This document shows positions 31,010 through 45,032 of a stretch of DNA of 64,000 nt, one piece after another; the first letter of the stretch is position 1, and every line of letters begins with the position of its first letter. The notes beneath the pieces are model-generated. The model was not told the DNA's origin and made no database searches. It was given only the letters and a program-made list of their open reading frames with translations. The stretch is from Batillaria attramentaria (lineage: Eukaryota > Mollusca > Gastropoda > Batillariidae). The DNA is taken from contig JACVVK020000195.1 of the NCBI GenBank assembly GCA_018292915.2, positions 976,001-1,040,000 of the forward strand, written 5' to 3'. The position numbers and the translations under genes were made by a program.

Positions 31010-33899
31010 ACACTTAAACAAAAATTACACGTAGGCCATCTCAATGTCTGCCATCTCCGTAAAAAAGTGCTTGAGGTCGGTTTGTTTTTGGGAGGTTCAG
31101 ACCCGTTCCACATCTTTGGTATCACCGAGTCACGTCTGACGGAATTAGTAAGCGATGACGTTGTGCAAATAGACGGTTATTGTCTATTTAGGCGTGAACC
31201 GGAAACCCCAGGCCAAACTGGCATTGCAGTTTACATTCACCAGTCGATTGCCTCAGTGACCCGGAGGCGTCACGACTTAGAGAACACTGAAGTAGAGTGT
31301 ATGTGGTTTGAGGTCAGAGGTCATACGATGATATGAAGTCCCCCCCCCCCCCCCCCCCCCACTATTGATCGGCTATGTATATAGACATCCCTCATCAAAT
31401 TTTGATTGGTACGATCATTTTCTACACATGACGGACCAGGTTCGTGTCAATGACAACAATGTTCTTATTATGGGCGATTTTAACATCAACTTGATGAAAT
31501 CCCATCTAGCCTGGGACACAACATTCACATTGATTGGTTTAGAACAAATAATTCAAACAGCAACTAGAATCACCCCATGAACATCAACTTTAATCGATCA
31601 TATATACACGAATAAACCACATGCAGTGTCTGAGGCAAATGTCTCAGATCTTAGTATTAGCGACCATTTTCCGGTTTCCTGCAAATGGTCGCTGAAACTG
31701 CCTAAAACAAAGAAACAGGGTCATACCACTATCACATACCGATCATTCAAAAATTTCAACCGACCGGCCTTTCTTCATGAGCTTAGTACTGTATTATTTG
31801 ATAGTGTTTTTAATGAAAGTGACCCAGATGCTGCGTTATCGACATGGTATAATACATTTAAAGGCGTTTTAGACAAACATGCACCAATACGACAAAAGAG
31901 AGTCAAGCATGCCGCCCCACCCCCATGGCTTACACCTGAAATCATCCAAGCCATGAAACTTAGAAATGATCTGAAAAGAAATAAGCAGTTTGAAGAATTT
32001 AAGCGACAGCGAAATCGGGTAAAGTATATGGTTAGACAAGCGATGAAGTCGTTTTGTGACAAATTAGTAGAACAGAGTAATGATGTGTACTCAATATGGC
32101 GAGTAATAAACATCCTGACAAAAGGCAGTGGGAGTAAGTCACCAGCCCCTAACTCCGATCTAAATGCCAGCCATTTTAATGATCACTTCCTTTCCATTGC
32201 CGACTCACTAGTCCCACAACAACACAAGAACACACCCTATGTCTGTCCTGACAAATTAGTTGATTTTTGTCGTGAAAGAACTGCTGGCACCAAACCGTTC
32301 TCTCTGCCTTCTTTAGCTATACATGAAGTTGGCAAACTTATCAACAAAATGGAGAACAAAAAGTCGTTGGGACCCAACGAAATTAGCCCAAGGATTTTAA
32401 AGATGTCACTTCCATTTATTATAGAATCCTTAACATATACATACAACTTATGCATCGACCAAAACACGTTTCCATCTGACTGGAAGATTGCAAAAGTAGT
32501 GCCGCTCCCGAAGACAAAGGATAAATCTGACGTTAACAACTTTCGGCCCATATCCCTTCTCTCTGTCCTATCAAAACCACTAGAGAGACACATTCACAAG
32601 CATACTTACATACCTAGAATCACGTAAACTCATCCACCCATGTCAGTCAGGTTTTCGGCCAGGTCACTCCTGTCATACTGCTTTAGTCCGATTAACAGAC
32701 GCCTGGCTGACGCAAATCAACAACTCTCAAATAAATGGTGTTGTGTTTTTGGATTTCCGAAAGGCCTTTGACCTCGTCAACCACAATATCTTGATATCAA
32801 ACTTAGCATGTATTTTAGTGGCCATGATAGAACCCCATTTTTTTTTAGTCTTATCTCAAGGCAAGGAGTCAAAAAGTTCTTTTCAATGGGCAGTACTCAT
32901 CTTCTGGAGTCGTCAAATATGGCGTCCCTCAGGAATCAGTGTTAGGCCCGCTTCTCTTTTGTGTTTTTATAAATGATCTCCCCTTGCACCTTTCGGCAAA
33001 GGTCAGTTGTGAATTATTTGCTGACGACGCGACGCTGCACACTGCAGACAAAAACATCAACACTGTCGGTTCATGTCTCCAAGAGGGTGTCAATGAGGTA
33101 GTCGACTGGTGTCAGTTAAATTCAATGGTTTTAAATCCACCTAAGACAGAATCAATGGTAATTACCACCCGCCAGAAACACCAGCTTCATCCATTAGCAC
33201 TTAATCTGACAGTCGAAAATACCACAGTCAAACAAGTGTCCGAGCATCGATTACTCGGCGTAATAATCGATAATAAACTCACCTGGCAAACGCACATCAA
33301 TACGCTCTGTAAAACGGTTTCATGCAACATTTTCCTTCTCTCTAAACTCAAACATTTCATAGATGAAGATGCTCGGAAACTTTTCTATTCCGCACACATA
33401 AAAACACATATTGACTACGCATCGACTCTGTGGGATTGTGCTAGGGACGTCTACTTAAAAAGGCTTAACTCTCTCCACAGACGAGTGGCCAAACTCTTAC
33501 TTCCGCACTCTCAAATGACAACTGACCAAAAGCTTGAGAAACTGGACATGCTTCCCCACGACAAACACCTCCAGTTCAGTAAATGCGTGTTTCTGTACAA
33601 AATTTGGAACAATCTATTTCCTCAAGAAACATGTGCACTTCTGTCCAAGTCAGCACCTCTTTATGCCACTACAAGAATGTCCTTCATTGTTCCCAGACCA
33701 CGCATTGATGTTTTTAAGACAAGTCTCTGTTTTTCTGGTAGTTCACTCTGGAATTCACTTCCGCAACACATCAAAAGTGCACCAACCCCCTCTCTCTTTA
33801 AGAGCAACACTCTAGCGTTCCTGAAATCAAGATTTCGAAGGCATGCTTTACTATTAATGTCATATATACTAATCAGTGGTGCTGCCATTTTACTACGAA

Positions 33900-33958
<59 letters not shown>

Positions 33959-34195
33959 TGGTTTTGTTTGTTTGTTTTTGCTCTGTGACACTGTATCTTA
34001 TCGACGTCAGTGTACAATTATGACCTTTGACGTAACCTCTGTGTGTCTGTGTGTGTGTGTTGGATTGTGCCTTCCTTTTGTGTAGTGTAGCTGTTCTTTA
34101 TAGTTATGTAGTAGCTGTAGCAACGGCAAGTTCGAAAATTGACCTTTGTGTTAAAGCTTTAACCGTTGATAAATAAAGAATCATTGTCATTGTCT
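31010..34195 (+). mobile_element. CR1/Jockey-group LINE, 5'-truncated, broken
   Basis: Plus-strand frames encode an APE-type endonuclease start (FGITESRLTE), GDFN and SDHFP motifs, then a reverse transcriptase with NNFRPISLLS, FLDFRKAFDLVNH and the catalytic FADD, and a C-terminal region (LLGVIIDNKLTW). Breaks: a frame change at a long poly-C tract (31,338-31,362), an in-frame stop at about 31,578, and frameshifts at about 32,610 and 32,850-32,950. The 3' end has AATAAAG and a TCATTG-type tail at 34,181-34,195. It begins about 100 bp upstream of the SAM exon of the GIMAP gene, in opposite orientation. Not functional. Confidence 0.85.
33901..33954. repeat. (GT)n in the LINE 3' region
   Basis: About 27 GT units inside the LINE sequence downstream of the RT domain. 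Confidence 0.95.
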
Positions 34196-34990
34196 CTCTA
34201 GGAAACGGGTATTGCTATAATATCCTGTTTCAAGGTTTTTATTGTCTAGCGCATAAAAGCACCAGGACAAAACGTAATAAAGGAAAATAATCAAAACAAA
34301 AGAGGAGGGAGAAAGCTATTTACACCCACGGCACGATAAAAGCCCATATCCGGCGCCGTACTGAACTTGAAAGTAACGACATTTAATATATTTGGCTTGA
34401 GGTTAAAATAGGCTTATCTGCACCAGTCCTTAAAGGGTAAGGCAAGTCAAGTGCAATGGTGGGTTTAGGGGATAGATAGTGTTATCCTAGACGGCTGCAG
34501 CCCAAAAGATTTGAACATGAATACACCATTCAGCATTTAAGACACCAAACGGCAGCCGAAATGCGATGCCATGGAGGCTGCCATGTTGATCCTAGCAGTG
34601 ACGTCACTCCACCACTCAGCAGCAGACGACACTAAGCTGGCACACTCTCTGTGCGTGCAGGTGTGCCTGCTACACGTTTTAGGCGTGCTATTTCTGGCTC
34701 GTATACACACTTTACTTATTTCCTGAAAGCTAGAATGGATTTGGGGATAGTTCTTTATAATTTCGAGCCAGAATATTCTGAGGAAGAGGTCAGTAAGGGG
34801 TCGGGCAGAAAACAGGGACGATGGGGAAGAGCCGATTGATGCGTGTTTGACAAGTGAAGCAGCAACATCGTTCGCAAAAGCGCCAGTGAAAAAATCCGGG
34901 GTAAAATGATCTCCACAAACGAGGTCAGTCTCGATTGTTCCAGGCGTATTCCTGCACTCGGCGGGGCAAGCGATCGTTCTTCACTGGCAG
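34196..34990. other. Intergenic, no gene seen
   Basis: No recognisable coding domain; a short plus-strand frame at about 34,651-34,839 has no known motif. Confidence 0.55.
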
Positions 34991-36010
34991 CTTTAATAAC
35001 CTTGACCTTGAGTCAAGGTAATTCAAAAGGGTGTCTGCATAGGTCTCATCGCTGTCTATCAGCGGGCCTTGTTTAGTGCTTCTGCTGTTTGTTGTTTACG
35101 GGAAAGTGCCAGCGGTTAAAGTTTCCTCGAAACAGCTTGTATGGCCTTGCATGTATGTCAATAAAGGTGTTATTAATGTCAATCATCTTGCAAAATTTGA
35201 TGCCTCTGCCTAGTTCTAGATTCTGAAAAAAATGACAATGTTTAATTTCCAGTGAGACAGTTTGAGTCAAGGACATTGAAAATGGTATGTTTTGGAAGGT
35301 CTTACTGCTGTCTATCAGCATGACAGGTTTGGTGCCTCTGCTGTATGTTGTTTCTGAGAAAATGCCAGTGTTAAAACTTAAACGTTTTCCGCAAACAGCT
35401 AAATTATATGGCCTCGACCTTGACTCAAAGTCATTAAATACAAGCATGTTAGTGAAGTTTGATGCTTTCAGTACTTCTAAATTCTGATGAAATGGTAATG
35501 TTAAATTTCCAAAGATACAGCTTTAATGACATTGATCTTGGGTCAAGGTCATTCAAAATGGTATGTTTTGGGAGGTCTTATTGGTGTCTATCACCAAGCA
35601 AAGATTGATGCCTCTGGTATTTTTAGGTTCTCAGAAAATGCCAATGTAAAATTTTCAAAGAGAAAACATGAAAAGAGTAAACTTGCATATTTTTAAAGTA
35701 AAATGCCAATGTTAAGGTTTTGTAAAGTTTTTCACAAACAGTTTGTATGCTCTTGACCTTGACACAAGGTATTTGAATACAGGTATGTCTGCAAAGTTCT
35801 CATCAATGTCTATTGTCATGCAGTGTTTAAAGCCTCTGGTGTGTGTAGACTGAGAAAATTAACCAATGTTAATGTTCCAAGGAGACTGCTTTTGTGGCCT
35901 CGACCTTGAGTCAAGGTCATTCAAAATGGCAAGTTTTGACAGGTCTTATGGATGCCTATCAGCATGCAAGTTTGGCCGGTGCCTCCGCTATTAGTAGATT
36001 CTGAGAAAAG
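34991..36010. repeat. Degenerate satellite with TGACCTTGA/TCAAGGTCA motifs
   Basis: Imperfect repeats of roughly 110-270 bp share TCAAGGTCATTCAAAATGG, GTCTATCAGCATG and GAGAAAATGCCA blocks. Each starts with a palindrome-like TGACCTTGAGTCAAGGT element. Full nine-base extended half-sites occur at 35,003-35,011, 35,543-35,551, 35,754-35,762 and 35,911-35,919. Confidence 0.75.
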
Positions 36011-36034
36011 GCCAGTTTTAAGGTTTACCGCAGA

Positions 36035-36035
<1 letters not shown>

Positions 36036-36097
<62 letters not shown>

Positions 36098-36115
36098 AAA
36101 GAGAGAGAGAGAGAG
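36036..36115. repeat. (CA)n and (GA)n microsatellite
   Basis: About 29 CA units followed by a short AGAGAG run. Confidence 0.95.
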
Positions 36116-36347
36116 GCAACGGAGGGTTATTGCATAGACTCACTTTGTTACACAAGTGAGCAAAAACCCCTGAACTTATTACTTTATTACTTATTACACA
36201 CACGGAAGTCAAAATACTTAATCCTACCGTTCATTCAATCGTGGGTGACAAACTACAAACGCTAGGTCTGCACTCTTTATATAAACCAACTTAACTACTT
36301 TTCAATAAGTGTGTTGCTTTCTATCAAAACCAAAATACATGTATATA

Positions 36348-37624
36348 CAGGGTCGAACTTTAATTAAGGACCACCCAGGCAAACAGGCTCTATATTTAAA
36401 AATTCGCAAAAATTACAAGCAGTGCATTTTATCAAAGAATTCTACTGGGAAAGGGTTAAAGGGTTAACAGTGTATCCTGCAAAGTTTGCTGAAGCTGTTT
36501 TGTTGTCACGTACGGCATGCAGGGGGGGGGGGGGGATTGAAAGTTGCTGATTATTGGCAAAATTGGCTGTTTTGTAAGCATCAGTGAACACTGATTCGAA
36601 CGGCTTTGGTCTGAAATTCTAAATGCACGTGCAAGAACCAATGCATTGCTGAGCATTTCACTCACTGGAATGCCCATAAAAGCAGCCGAATGTGCATAAT
36701 TCCTCACAACACCAACATGCCTCCAAGACGCAAGCTGTCAGATTTTGACCGGACCCGGGCGATTGCATGGCTGCAGGATCGAGTTGGCGTTCGAGAAGTG
36801 GCCAGAACACTACAGGTCCCACTCCGTTATCATTCGGCTGAGAGAACGTTTTCAAGCCACTGGAACTGTTAAAGAAAGACCCCGTCCAGGCCAGCCAAAG
36901 AAGACCACTGCAAGGGAGGACCGGTTCATCCGCAGACAGGCTCTTCAGAGGAGGACCATCACCTCCAACACCATCAGGCGTCGGCTCCAAGCTGCCACTA
37001 ACACAGCAGTGTGCCAGATGACCACACGGCGGCGCCTCCATGCTGGCAACCTTCATGCAAGACGCCCAGGAAACCCAAACTGACTGCGGCACACCGGGCA
37101 AGCCGCCTGGCCAGGTGTACAGCTCACCAAAGGTGGCCCCGGGCACAGCGGCAACTGGTGCTGTTAAGTGACGAGTCCCGGCTCCTGGTGAAGCCACGAG
37201 ATGGACGCATTCGGGTGTGGCGGCGTCCTGGAGAGCAGCTGGCAGATGACGCCGTCCAGGAGATCACAGCTGCTGCACTACCTCCAGCAGGAGTGGGCAA
37301 ACCTCCCCCAGGCCCTCATTGCAAGAACTGTCAACACCATGAGACAGCGCTGTGTGGGTTGTGTGGCAGCACGAGGGGGACACACTCGGTTTTGATCAGA
37401 CTGTAAAGGAACACTCTGTTTGTGAATTTCAATTTCGGCGGGGGGGGGGGGGGGGTCTTTAATCACGCACAATGATTTTGTTTTTGTTTTTTCTTTTGGG
37501 AAATTGACCAAATATGGTTCACTGATAATGAAATTAAACATTTATGTTTCTGGCGTTTTCGGGTTTCACTTTCTATGTTTTATGAGACTGTGTATAAGTG
37601 GTCCTTAATTAAAGTTCGACCCTG
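36348..37624 (+). mobile_element. Tc1-like transposon with an internal deletion
   Basis: Inverted ends of about 26 bp (CAGGGTCGAACTTTAATTAA at the left, the inverse at the right), flanked by TA. Frames from about 36,718 encode a Tc1-type transposase: paired-like helix-turn-helix (IAWLQDRVGVREVARTLQ), RPRPGQPKKTT, and the first catalytic Asp in LLSDESR. The stretch that should hold the second Asp and the Glu (DD34E) is missing; sequence jumps to the C-terminal LLHYLQQEWANLPQ at about 37,270. At least two frameshifts and poly-G tracts are also present. Not functional. Confidence 0.88.
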
Positions 37625-38698
37625 TAGATAAATTTAGAAAAGTAGTCCTGAAATGGAACTTGACATGTTTAATAAAAAGCTGGGCAGGCGGAGAGGCAGA
37701 AAACATTTGACTTTCATGATAAGGTCAGTGGGTCCGAAACACCACTGAGTTTTTGTCGAAAACCGCACATAAACACAACAGTATAATTTGTACACTCGAT
37801 CTTTTACGCACTTTCAACGTCGCTCATGCTGAAAATACTGCACACACCGCCGTAGCTACTCAAACGAAAGTTTTGTCCTCTGGATTTCTCTGCCAGTATA
37901 AGTTTCAGCAAAGCACTGGCCTGGCAAAGATTATTTATACCAAGCGCCGATCGACTGACTGTTTCTATAAAAGAAATACCTTACCCTTCGGCATACGTGA
38001 TTTTAGATGAATTGATAATTTTACGGGAACTGCGCTACGCCAGTGCAAAGTAATTGACATGCAGCCTGATTATGATTGACAAGTCAGTGCAGCCAACCAC
38101 AGTGCACCAATACTCCGACAGACAAATCACGCGTGTGGGATTATCTGTCGGAGTATTTAGGCAGTAGGACGGATATCTCGTTCGTTCCAATCCGTGGACG
38201 GTATTACTAAAGTACAAGATTTTTTATGACACAGCTCATCAACACCTTTTTTGAAAACCGCAGATATCTCACGTGTAACGAATCGCATTTTATAGAAATC
38301 GTCTGTTATAATCTGCCGAAGTCGAGCTCTGTCAAAAACAAGGGAGACTACAACCGCTGCCGCGTTTGCGTCACTTGCTTGATTTCTGACCAATGAAAAA
38401 AATCAGCCTATTTGCTTCAGTGCGGAGTAGCAGCATGGCGTCGTCTGCTGCAAAAGTACGTGGTGTCATTCATTTCCAGCTCACACCACAAAACACACAA
38501 CTGCTCTCACCACAGACATAAACACAGAACACTCAATAAGCACCATAACACACACCGCAGATACAAACACAGAACACGCAGCATAAACCACAACACAATA
38601 CATACTGACATCAGAGGATTTGGATATTATTAATAGAGAATTTGACAAACCCATGGACACGTACACAACAGACACTGACACAGCATTGCAACCCTTCA
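37625..38698. other. Intergenic, no gene seen
   Basis: Contains a short hairpin at 38,112-38,157 and a CA-rich, C-poor-in-G stretch from about 38,460. No domain recognised. Confidence 0.5.
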
Positions 38699-39151
38699 CA
38701 GGGGCGCCGGAAGATGTTGCGGGAGGGGGGGGGGGGCAGAATCTCAGAGAAAGTGAAAAGCGGGGGGAGGGGGGGGGGATCAGATGCTGCGCAGACAAAA
38801 ACTGAAAGGAAGGACGTTGCCCAAAGAAAGTGAAAAGCGGGGGGGGGGGGGGGGGGGGGGGAGGGGGATTATCAGACGACTTTTTGCCAAGTCATTTTGA
38901 TAATATTACATGCAACGGCTAAACTGAGTTCTCTGTTGGGTGGGATGAGGGAGAGAGCAGTAAGAGGGGGAGAAAGGGGAAGGGAGGGGGGGGGGGGCAA
39001 GACCATGGCTTTGCCCCCCCCCCTCTTGCCATAGTCACCTGATTTTCCAGGGGGGGGGGGAGATACTCTTGCCCCCCCCCACTGCTTGGGTACAGGGGGG
39101 GGGGAGCTGCCCCCCTGCCCCCCCCCCTCCCCCGCGGTTCCGGCGCCCCTG
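38699..39151. mobile_element. MITE with CAGGGGCGCCGGAA ends, copy 1
   Basis: Inverted termini CAGGGGCGCCGGAA and TTCCGGCGCCCCTG. Flanked by CTTCA at 38,694-38,698 and 39,152-39,156, a 5 bp target duplication. The inside is a set of long G and C tracts joined by AAAGTGAAAAGCG and GTCACCTGATTTTCC. No coding frame. Same family, opposite orientation, at 51,287-51,724. Confidence 0.88.
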
Positions 39152-39517
39152 CTTCAACATTGCACACCAACTAGACCAACTCATCACTGGCATCCACTCA
39201 CACAACAACAACATCCTCCCAGCACCACTTACATATGCACCACAGCTCACACTACCCGGATCTACACCTTTCTTCATGCAAAAACTTCTTATAGGCGAGT
39301 CTAATTAGGCATTTCATATAGCGGAAGGTAGAACAAATTTGATCCTAACTTTTTATTACAGAAATCAGTAGAGCACATGCCCCTAATGCTGTGGTGGTCT
39401 CCGTGAATTTTTTCTCCGTCCGCGTCACCGTTAAAAACGACCGTTTATCTTGCCATTTTCACTATATGAGCCCTATAAATGGGCTTTTGAGGGTGTGCAC
39501 AAAGTATGCGTGTTTGC

Positions 39518-42500
39518 AGAATGTATGCTGCCGACGCAATGCCACTTGACGCAGTGCAAGGTGTTTCGGCGGCTGCAGCCGCGTACCATACAAGTCATGT
39601 GGCAGAATGGATTACCTTGATGTCTCAATAGCCGGGGTTACTGTAAAAGGTACGTCCATAGGAAGTATGGCGCCTGCATCACATTCCCCTCCCCCTCCCA
39701 TCCCACATACATTAAGACGTGTTTTTGCTCTTTCAAGAGTCTTCCCATTTGTTTTTTTTCTGTTTCGTTTCTCTAGGTTTGAGTCCTGCCTCGTTATCAC
39801 TTTGACTGAAGGGAACCATGTTGGACTCTAGGCTTTTCTACATGGCCGGAGGGGTTTTGTCCCTTTATCTGTCTCGCCTTCAGGGCGACGCCTTTTTTTT
39901 TTTCTTTTTTTTTCTTTTTTTTTCCGTCTTGCCAGGCTGCATGTGGGATCCCCTTTCAGAGAATAATAGAAGTTGCTCAAGTCTTGTACTGAGTGTTTTC
40001 CTTTTGCTGATTCTTGTTGTTGTTTTTTGCTTTGTTTAATTTAGTCTTGGTTGCTTGCAAATCTGCGAACGCTGTGTAGACAGTAATGGATCATAATTTG
40101 TTTGGTTTTCTGGCTACCTCATTTTGTGGCCTGTGGTAGTGTGTGTGGGGGAGTGTGTGTGTGTGTGTATGTGTGTATGCATGCGTATACAGTATGAGTG
40201 TATATATATATATACATACATGTGCGTGTGTATGTGTATGTTGCATGTGTGTGTGTGTATGTGCAAAACAGGACAAATGTCAGATAAATAAGGATGTTTT
40301 GAAGTCGTGGTTACCAAAACTACATCATATAGTTGGTTTACCTAACTTGAATGCTTCAATAGTAGGTTTCTACATGATGTTAAAACATGATAAGCCCTGA
40401 TAGCTTGGACTCTGCCTATGCATTTTGTTTTGTCGGCTTGACCTTTTCACGGCTCATCCTTTTTGTTTTTCTCCCTTTTGTTGAGTTGCACAGTAGCCCT
40501 ATGTTTTTTGTTGTTGTTTTTTTCCTTGCACATGTTTACCATGTGTGTACATTGTCAAATTAAGTAATTGACTGTGGGTTGCAGTAAAATACATAGTCAT
40601 CATCAATGTTAGCCACGTTTGCACACACTATCGCAGACTTACATATTGCGCACACACGTGCATGCTCAGGCATGTGCGTATGCACACCTACAATACATAC
40701 ACCGCAGTATTTTGTTTTTTGTTTTTTTTTCCAAAAGCCTTTGAATAACTAACTTAATAGTTTCAAACAAACGATATGCTAATTGCTCCATTCAAAGTTT
40801 TGGTTGGTTAGGCAAATAGGACCTAATCAGCAGAGGTTTTTACTCGGCACCGTATCGAGCGGTTTGTTTACCATGAATATCCTTTTTGTTTCTTTTTATG
40901 TTTTTTGTCTGTGTTTTTGTTTGTTGACTGTTGTAGTAAGTGGTCTGTTTTGTTTGTTTTTTATCCCCATATATATGTACATGTACTTGCTGCATCTCGG
41001 AGGTGACTGTTTCTTGTGTATCACTACCTGTTTACTTTGTTCCACCCCCAGCTGTTTCACTGAGGGGTTGGAACATGGATGGGTGCCATCCCTTTGGTCA
41101 GTAGTTATTGACTATAGTACATTCCCTGATCATGGTGTTACATGATCCACTCAAGATCTGTACTCTCAATATAAATGGTCTTGGTCAATTTCAAAAAAGA
41201 AAAGATGTGTTTGATTACTTAAGACAACAAAAAGCCAATATATACTTTTTACAGGAAACACACTGGAAGTCATCAGATGAAAATATTGTACGATCAATGT
41301 GGGGTTTCAATTGTATCGTGAATGGCATTAGTACTAACAGTAAAGGTGTGGCTATAATGTTTAATAATAATTTTGAGTATAATTGCACAATGTAATTAAG
41401 GGTGTTGATGGAGCATATATTGTGATTGATATTGAATGCGCTGATAAGCGTATGACTTTAATTAACCTATATGGTCCGAGTGACCGTGACTCGCCTGCCT
41501 TTTTTGAAGGTATTGAAGAAGAAATAGATAAATTAGATAACGACTATATTGTAATTGGAGGTGACTGGAACGTTGTTGTAGATCCTAGTAAAGATACCTT
41601 TCGGTACAGAAACATAAATCGTCCTCGGGCGATGAAAACTGTTCATGATATGATGGAGATGTATAGCTTGGTAGATATCTGGAGACAGGTACATCCACAA
41701 AAACGCCAGTATACTTGGCGTAGGTTCAACACCAACATAAAAGGTAGGCTGGACTACTTTCTTGTGTCTGAATCTTTGATGTCAGACATAAGCAGTTGTA
41801 AAATAGAAGCTGGTTATCGTACCGACCACTCTCTTGTTTCATTTACAATTGGTAATAGTCATCAATATAGACCTAGAGTATACTGGAAATTTAACAACTC
41901 TCTGTTGAAAGACAAGGAGTATGTTGGTATGGTTAAGAATGTAATACTTGAACTTAAGAAGCAGTACGGTATCCTACTTTATGATATGGAAAACATTGAC
42001 AAGATTAATAATGATGACATCCAGTTTACTATTAATGATCAGTTATTTTTGGAAATGATCCTGTTAGAGGTTAGAGGTCGTACAATATCCTATGCTAGCT
42101 ACAAAAAGAAGATGCAACAACAGAAAGAGGCAGCTCTAGCTAATGAGATTGCTTTGTTAGAGAACAATCTTACTGATAATAACATAGTGTTACTCGAAAG
42201 AAAACAACAAGAACTTATGGATATCAGGAGAAAGAAAACAGATGGAATGATTATTAGATCACGGGCAAAATGGATACAGGAGGGTGAGCGAGCAACAAGG
42301 TACTTTTGTAGTTTAGAAAAAAGAAATTTTGTTAAAAAGTCAATGAATTTTTTAGTAAATGATGACCAGGAAACTGTTATCTATTCTCAGACAGATGTTA
42401 TGAATGAAACACAAAGTTTTTACGAGCAACTTTATGCTTCAAGGGAGTCAGAGGTGCTAGATGTGGATTTAGAATGCTACTGGTGGAAGCACCAGGTCTA

Positions 42501-44993
42501 TCTCAAGAACAGAGTGAATCGATTGAAGGTCTAATTAGTAATAAAGAAGCTTTGTCAGCCTTGAAGCGCATGAAAAACAATAAAAGTCCAGGATCTGATG
42601 GATATAGTGCGGAATTTTTTAAGTTTTTCTGGCTTGATCTCGGTTCTTTTGTTGTCCGGTCTATTAATTATGGGTTCTCTTGTGGTCAGATGTCAGTCCA
42701 CCCAACGTCAGGGAATTATAACCTGTATACCGAAAGGAGGGCAAGGATAAGAGGTACCTTAAGAAATTGGAGGCCCATTACACTTCTGACACTGTTTATA
42801 AGCTGGCTTCTGCTTGTATATCAGAACGTCTTAAACGTGTATTACCCACTATTATTCACAGTGATCAAAAAGGTTTCCCTAAAGGGAAGATATATCGGGG
42901 AAAACATTAGGTTGTTATATGATGTACTTGTACACACACACATAAACAAAATTCCAGGGCTGCTTCTGCTAGTTGATATAGAAAAAGCGTTCGATAGTGT
43001 AGCGTGGTCATTTATTGAGAAGTGTTTTCGCTTCTTTAACTTCGGTCCGGACATGATTACATGGATAAAAACATTTTACAAACAATATAACGGCATGTGT
43101 TTTCTGTAAACGGTCAGTATTCTAGTTGGTTTAAGGTGAAAAGGGGATGCAGACAAGGCGATCCATGTTCGCCCTACATTTACTTAATTTGTGCGGGAAA
43201 TCATGTCTTCAATTATGCGTAACAATACAGAAATTAAAGGTTTAAGGGTTAACGACCTTGAATACTATTGTCTCAATTCGCAGATGACACATCTATCTTC
43301 CTCGATGGTAGTGAAAAATCTTTCACTGAGAGCATACGATGTCTCAGATATTTTGCTTCTATATCAGGACTGAAAATCAATCACGACAAAACACAAGTGG
43401 TCTGGTTAGGGCCAAGAAGAAATTCTGAAGTAAAGTACATGCGTGATGCCAACTTTATTTGGAATCCTGGGACCTTTAAAGTCCTTGGGTAATATTCAGC
43501 ACGGATATCGATAGAATTACACGGATTAATTATGAAAATAAACTTGCTGAAATACAATGCATTCTCACAGTCTGGTCTAAAAGGCAACTTACCCCCTTTG
43601 GAAAAATAACCGTCATTAAGACTCTTGTAGTATCAAAACCTGGTACACTTATTTACCAATCTCCCAGATCCCCTGCTCAGTTTATGAGTGAACTTGATAA
43701 ATGTTTGTTTGCATTTTTGTGGGATAAAAAGATGGCAAAAGTAACAGAAGAGTTGTTTGTGCAACATATGAGAAAGGAGGTCTGAAAATGCTGAATGTCC
43801 ATTATTTTTTAGCATCAGTGAAGATAAGTTGGTTGCGTAGAATATTTTGTAAGGACTCTCCAGTCAAAACTTTATTGTTTTCTCTATGCCCAGAATTTGG
43901 AAATCTAAGACAGTATGGTAGTGAGTATGCTAACATTGTGATGAACCGGTGTAGAAATAAGTTTTGGTCAGATGTTGTTAGACATTATAAACACTTTAGT
44001 TATAAGTGTGTGCCAGAACGGTATAGTGAATTTGTATCTGATTGTCTGTTCTATAACCTTTATGTCAAACGAGGTAGAAGGGTTATCTATGTACAAAATT
44101 GGAGAGACAATGGAATTGTTGCTATTGGGCATCTGATGGATTCCACGGGGGAATTTTTAGAGTATGAGCAGTTTTGTCAAAAATATCCCCTAGTACATAC
44201 AAACTTCCTTGTCTACACAGGTATTATTAGTGCTGTTAAGGAATACAGGCGGCAAAGAGGGTTTGAGAAAAGTGGTGATTGTATAGTAAATGTTTGCAAG
44301 GTGTGGAATTTGGATCTTGTATGGAGAACCAAAGGTTATCTATTCTGCTCTTGTAGAACCCGAGTCCGCTCCTGTTGTACATTTAAATGGTCACAGCAGT
44401 TCACTGATCTACCACCATGGAAACTGATTTTTTGTAAACATATAAAAACTACCCTTGACCCTAAGATGAGATGGTTCCAGTTTAGACTTATACACCGTTT
44501 ACTTCCTACAAAGAGACTTTTATACCTGAAAAAGTTATCAGAATCTGCAACTTGTACATTCTGTGGGGTGGAGGAGGAAACGTTAACACATTTATTTTGG
44601 GGCTGTCCCTTGTTCAGTCATTCTGGAACTCAGTGCAGGGATGGCTTAATAGAAACTGTGATAACTGTGCAACATTATCCCTGACTGAAACTTTTGTTAT
44701 CTTTGGCGTAGCAAGGAAATTTAGATCAGATATTGTGATAGATTTGTTGATTTTACTTGCCAAGTACCATATTTATACATGCAGACTTAAGGGAGTAAGA
44801 CCAGACATAAATATCTTTAGTCAGTTATGCAAACAGAGATACTGGATTGAGAGATACAGATGCACTACTGTCGATGAAATGCAGAAATTCCTGCTACTTT
44901 GGCTCCCATACGAAAAACTTATACAGTGACTGTGTAATATAAAAGAAGTATGTGTATACACTTAAAACTTACTTAAGAGATGCATGTAATGTA

Positions 44994-45032
<39 letters not shown>

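Noticed and set aside
31365..33988. Functional reverse transcriptase gene
   Set aside because: Several frameshifts and a stop interrupt it; it is a dead LINE copy.
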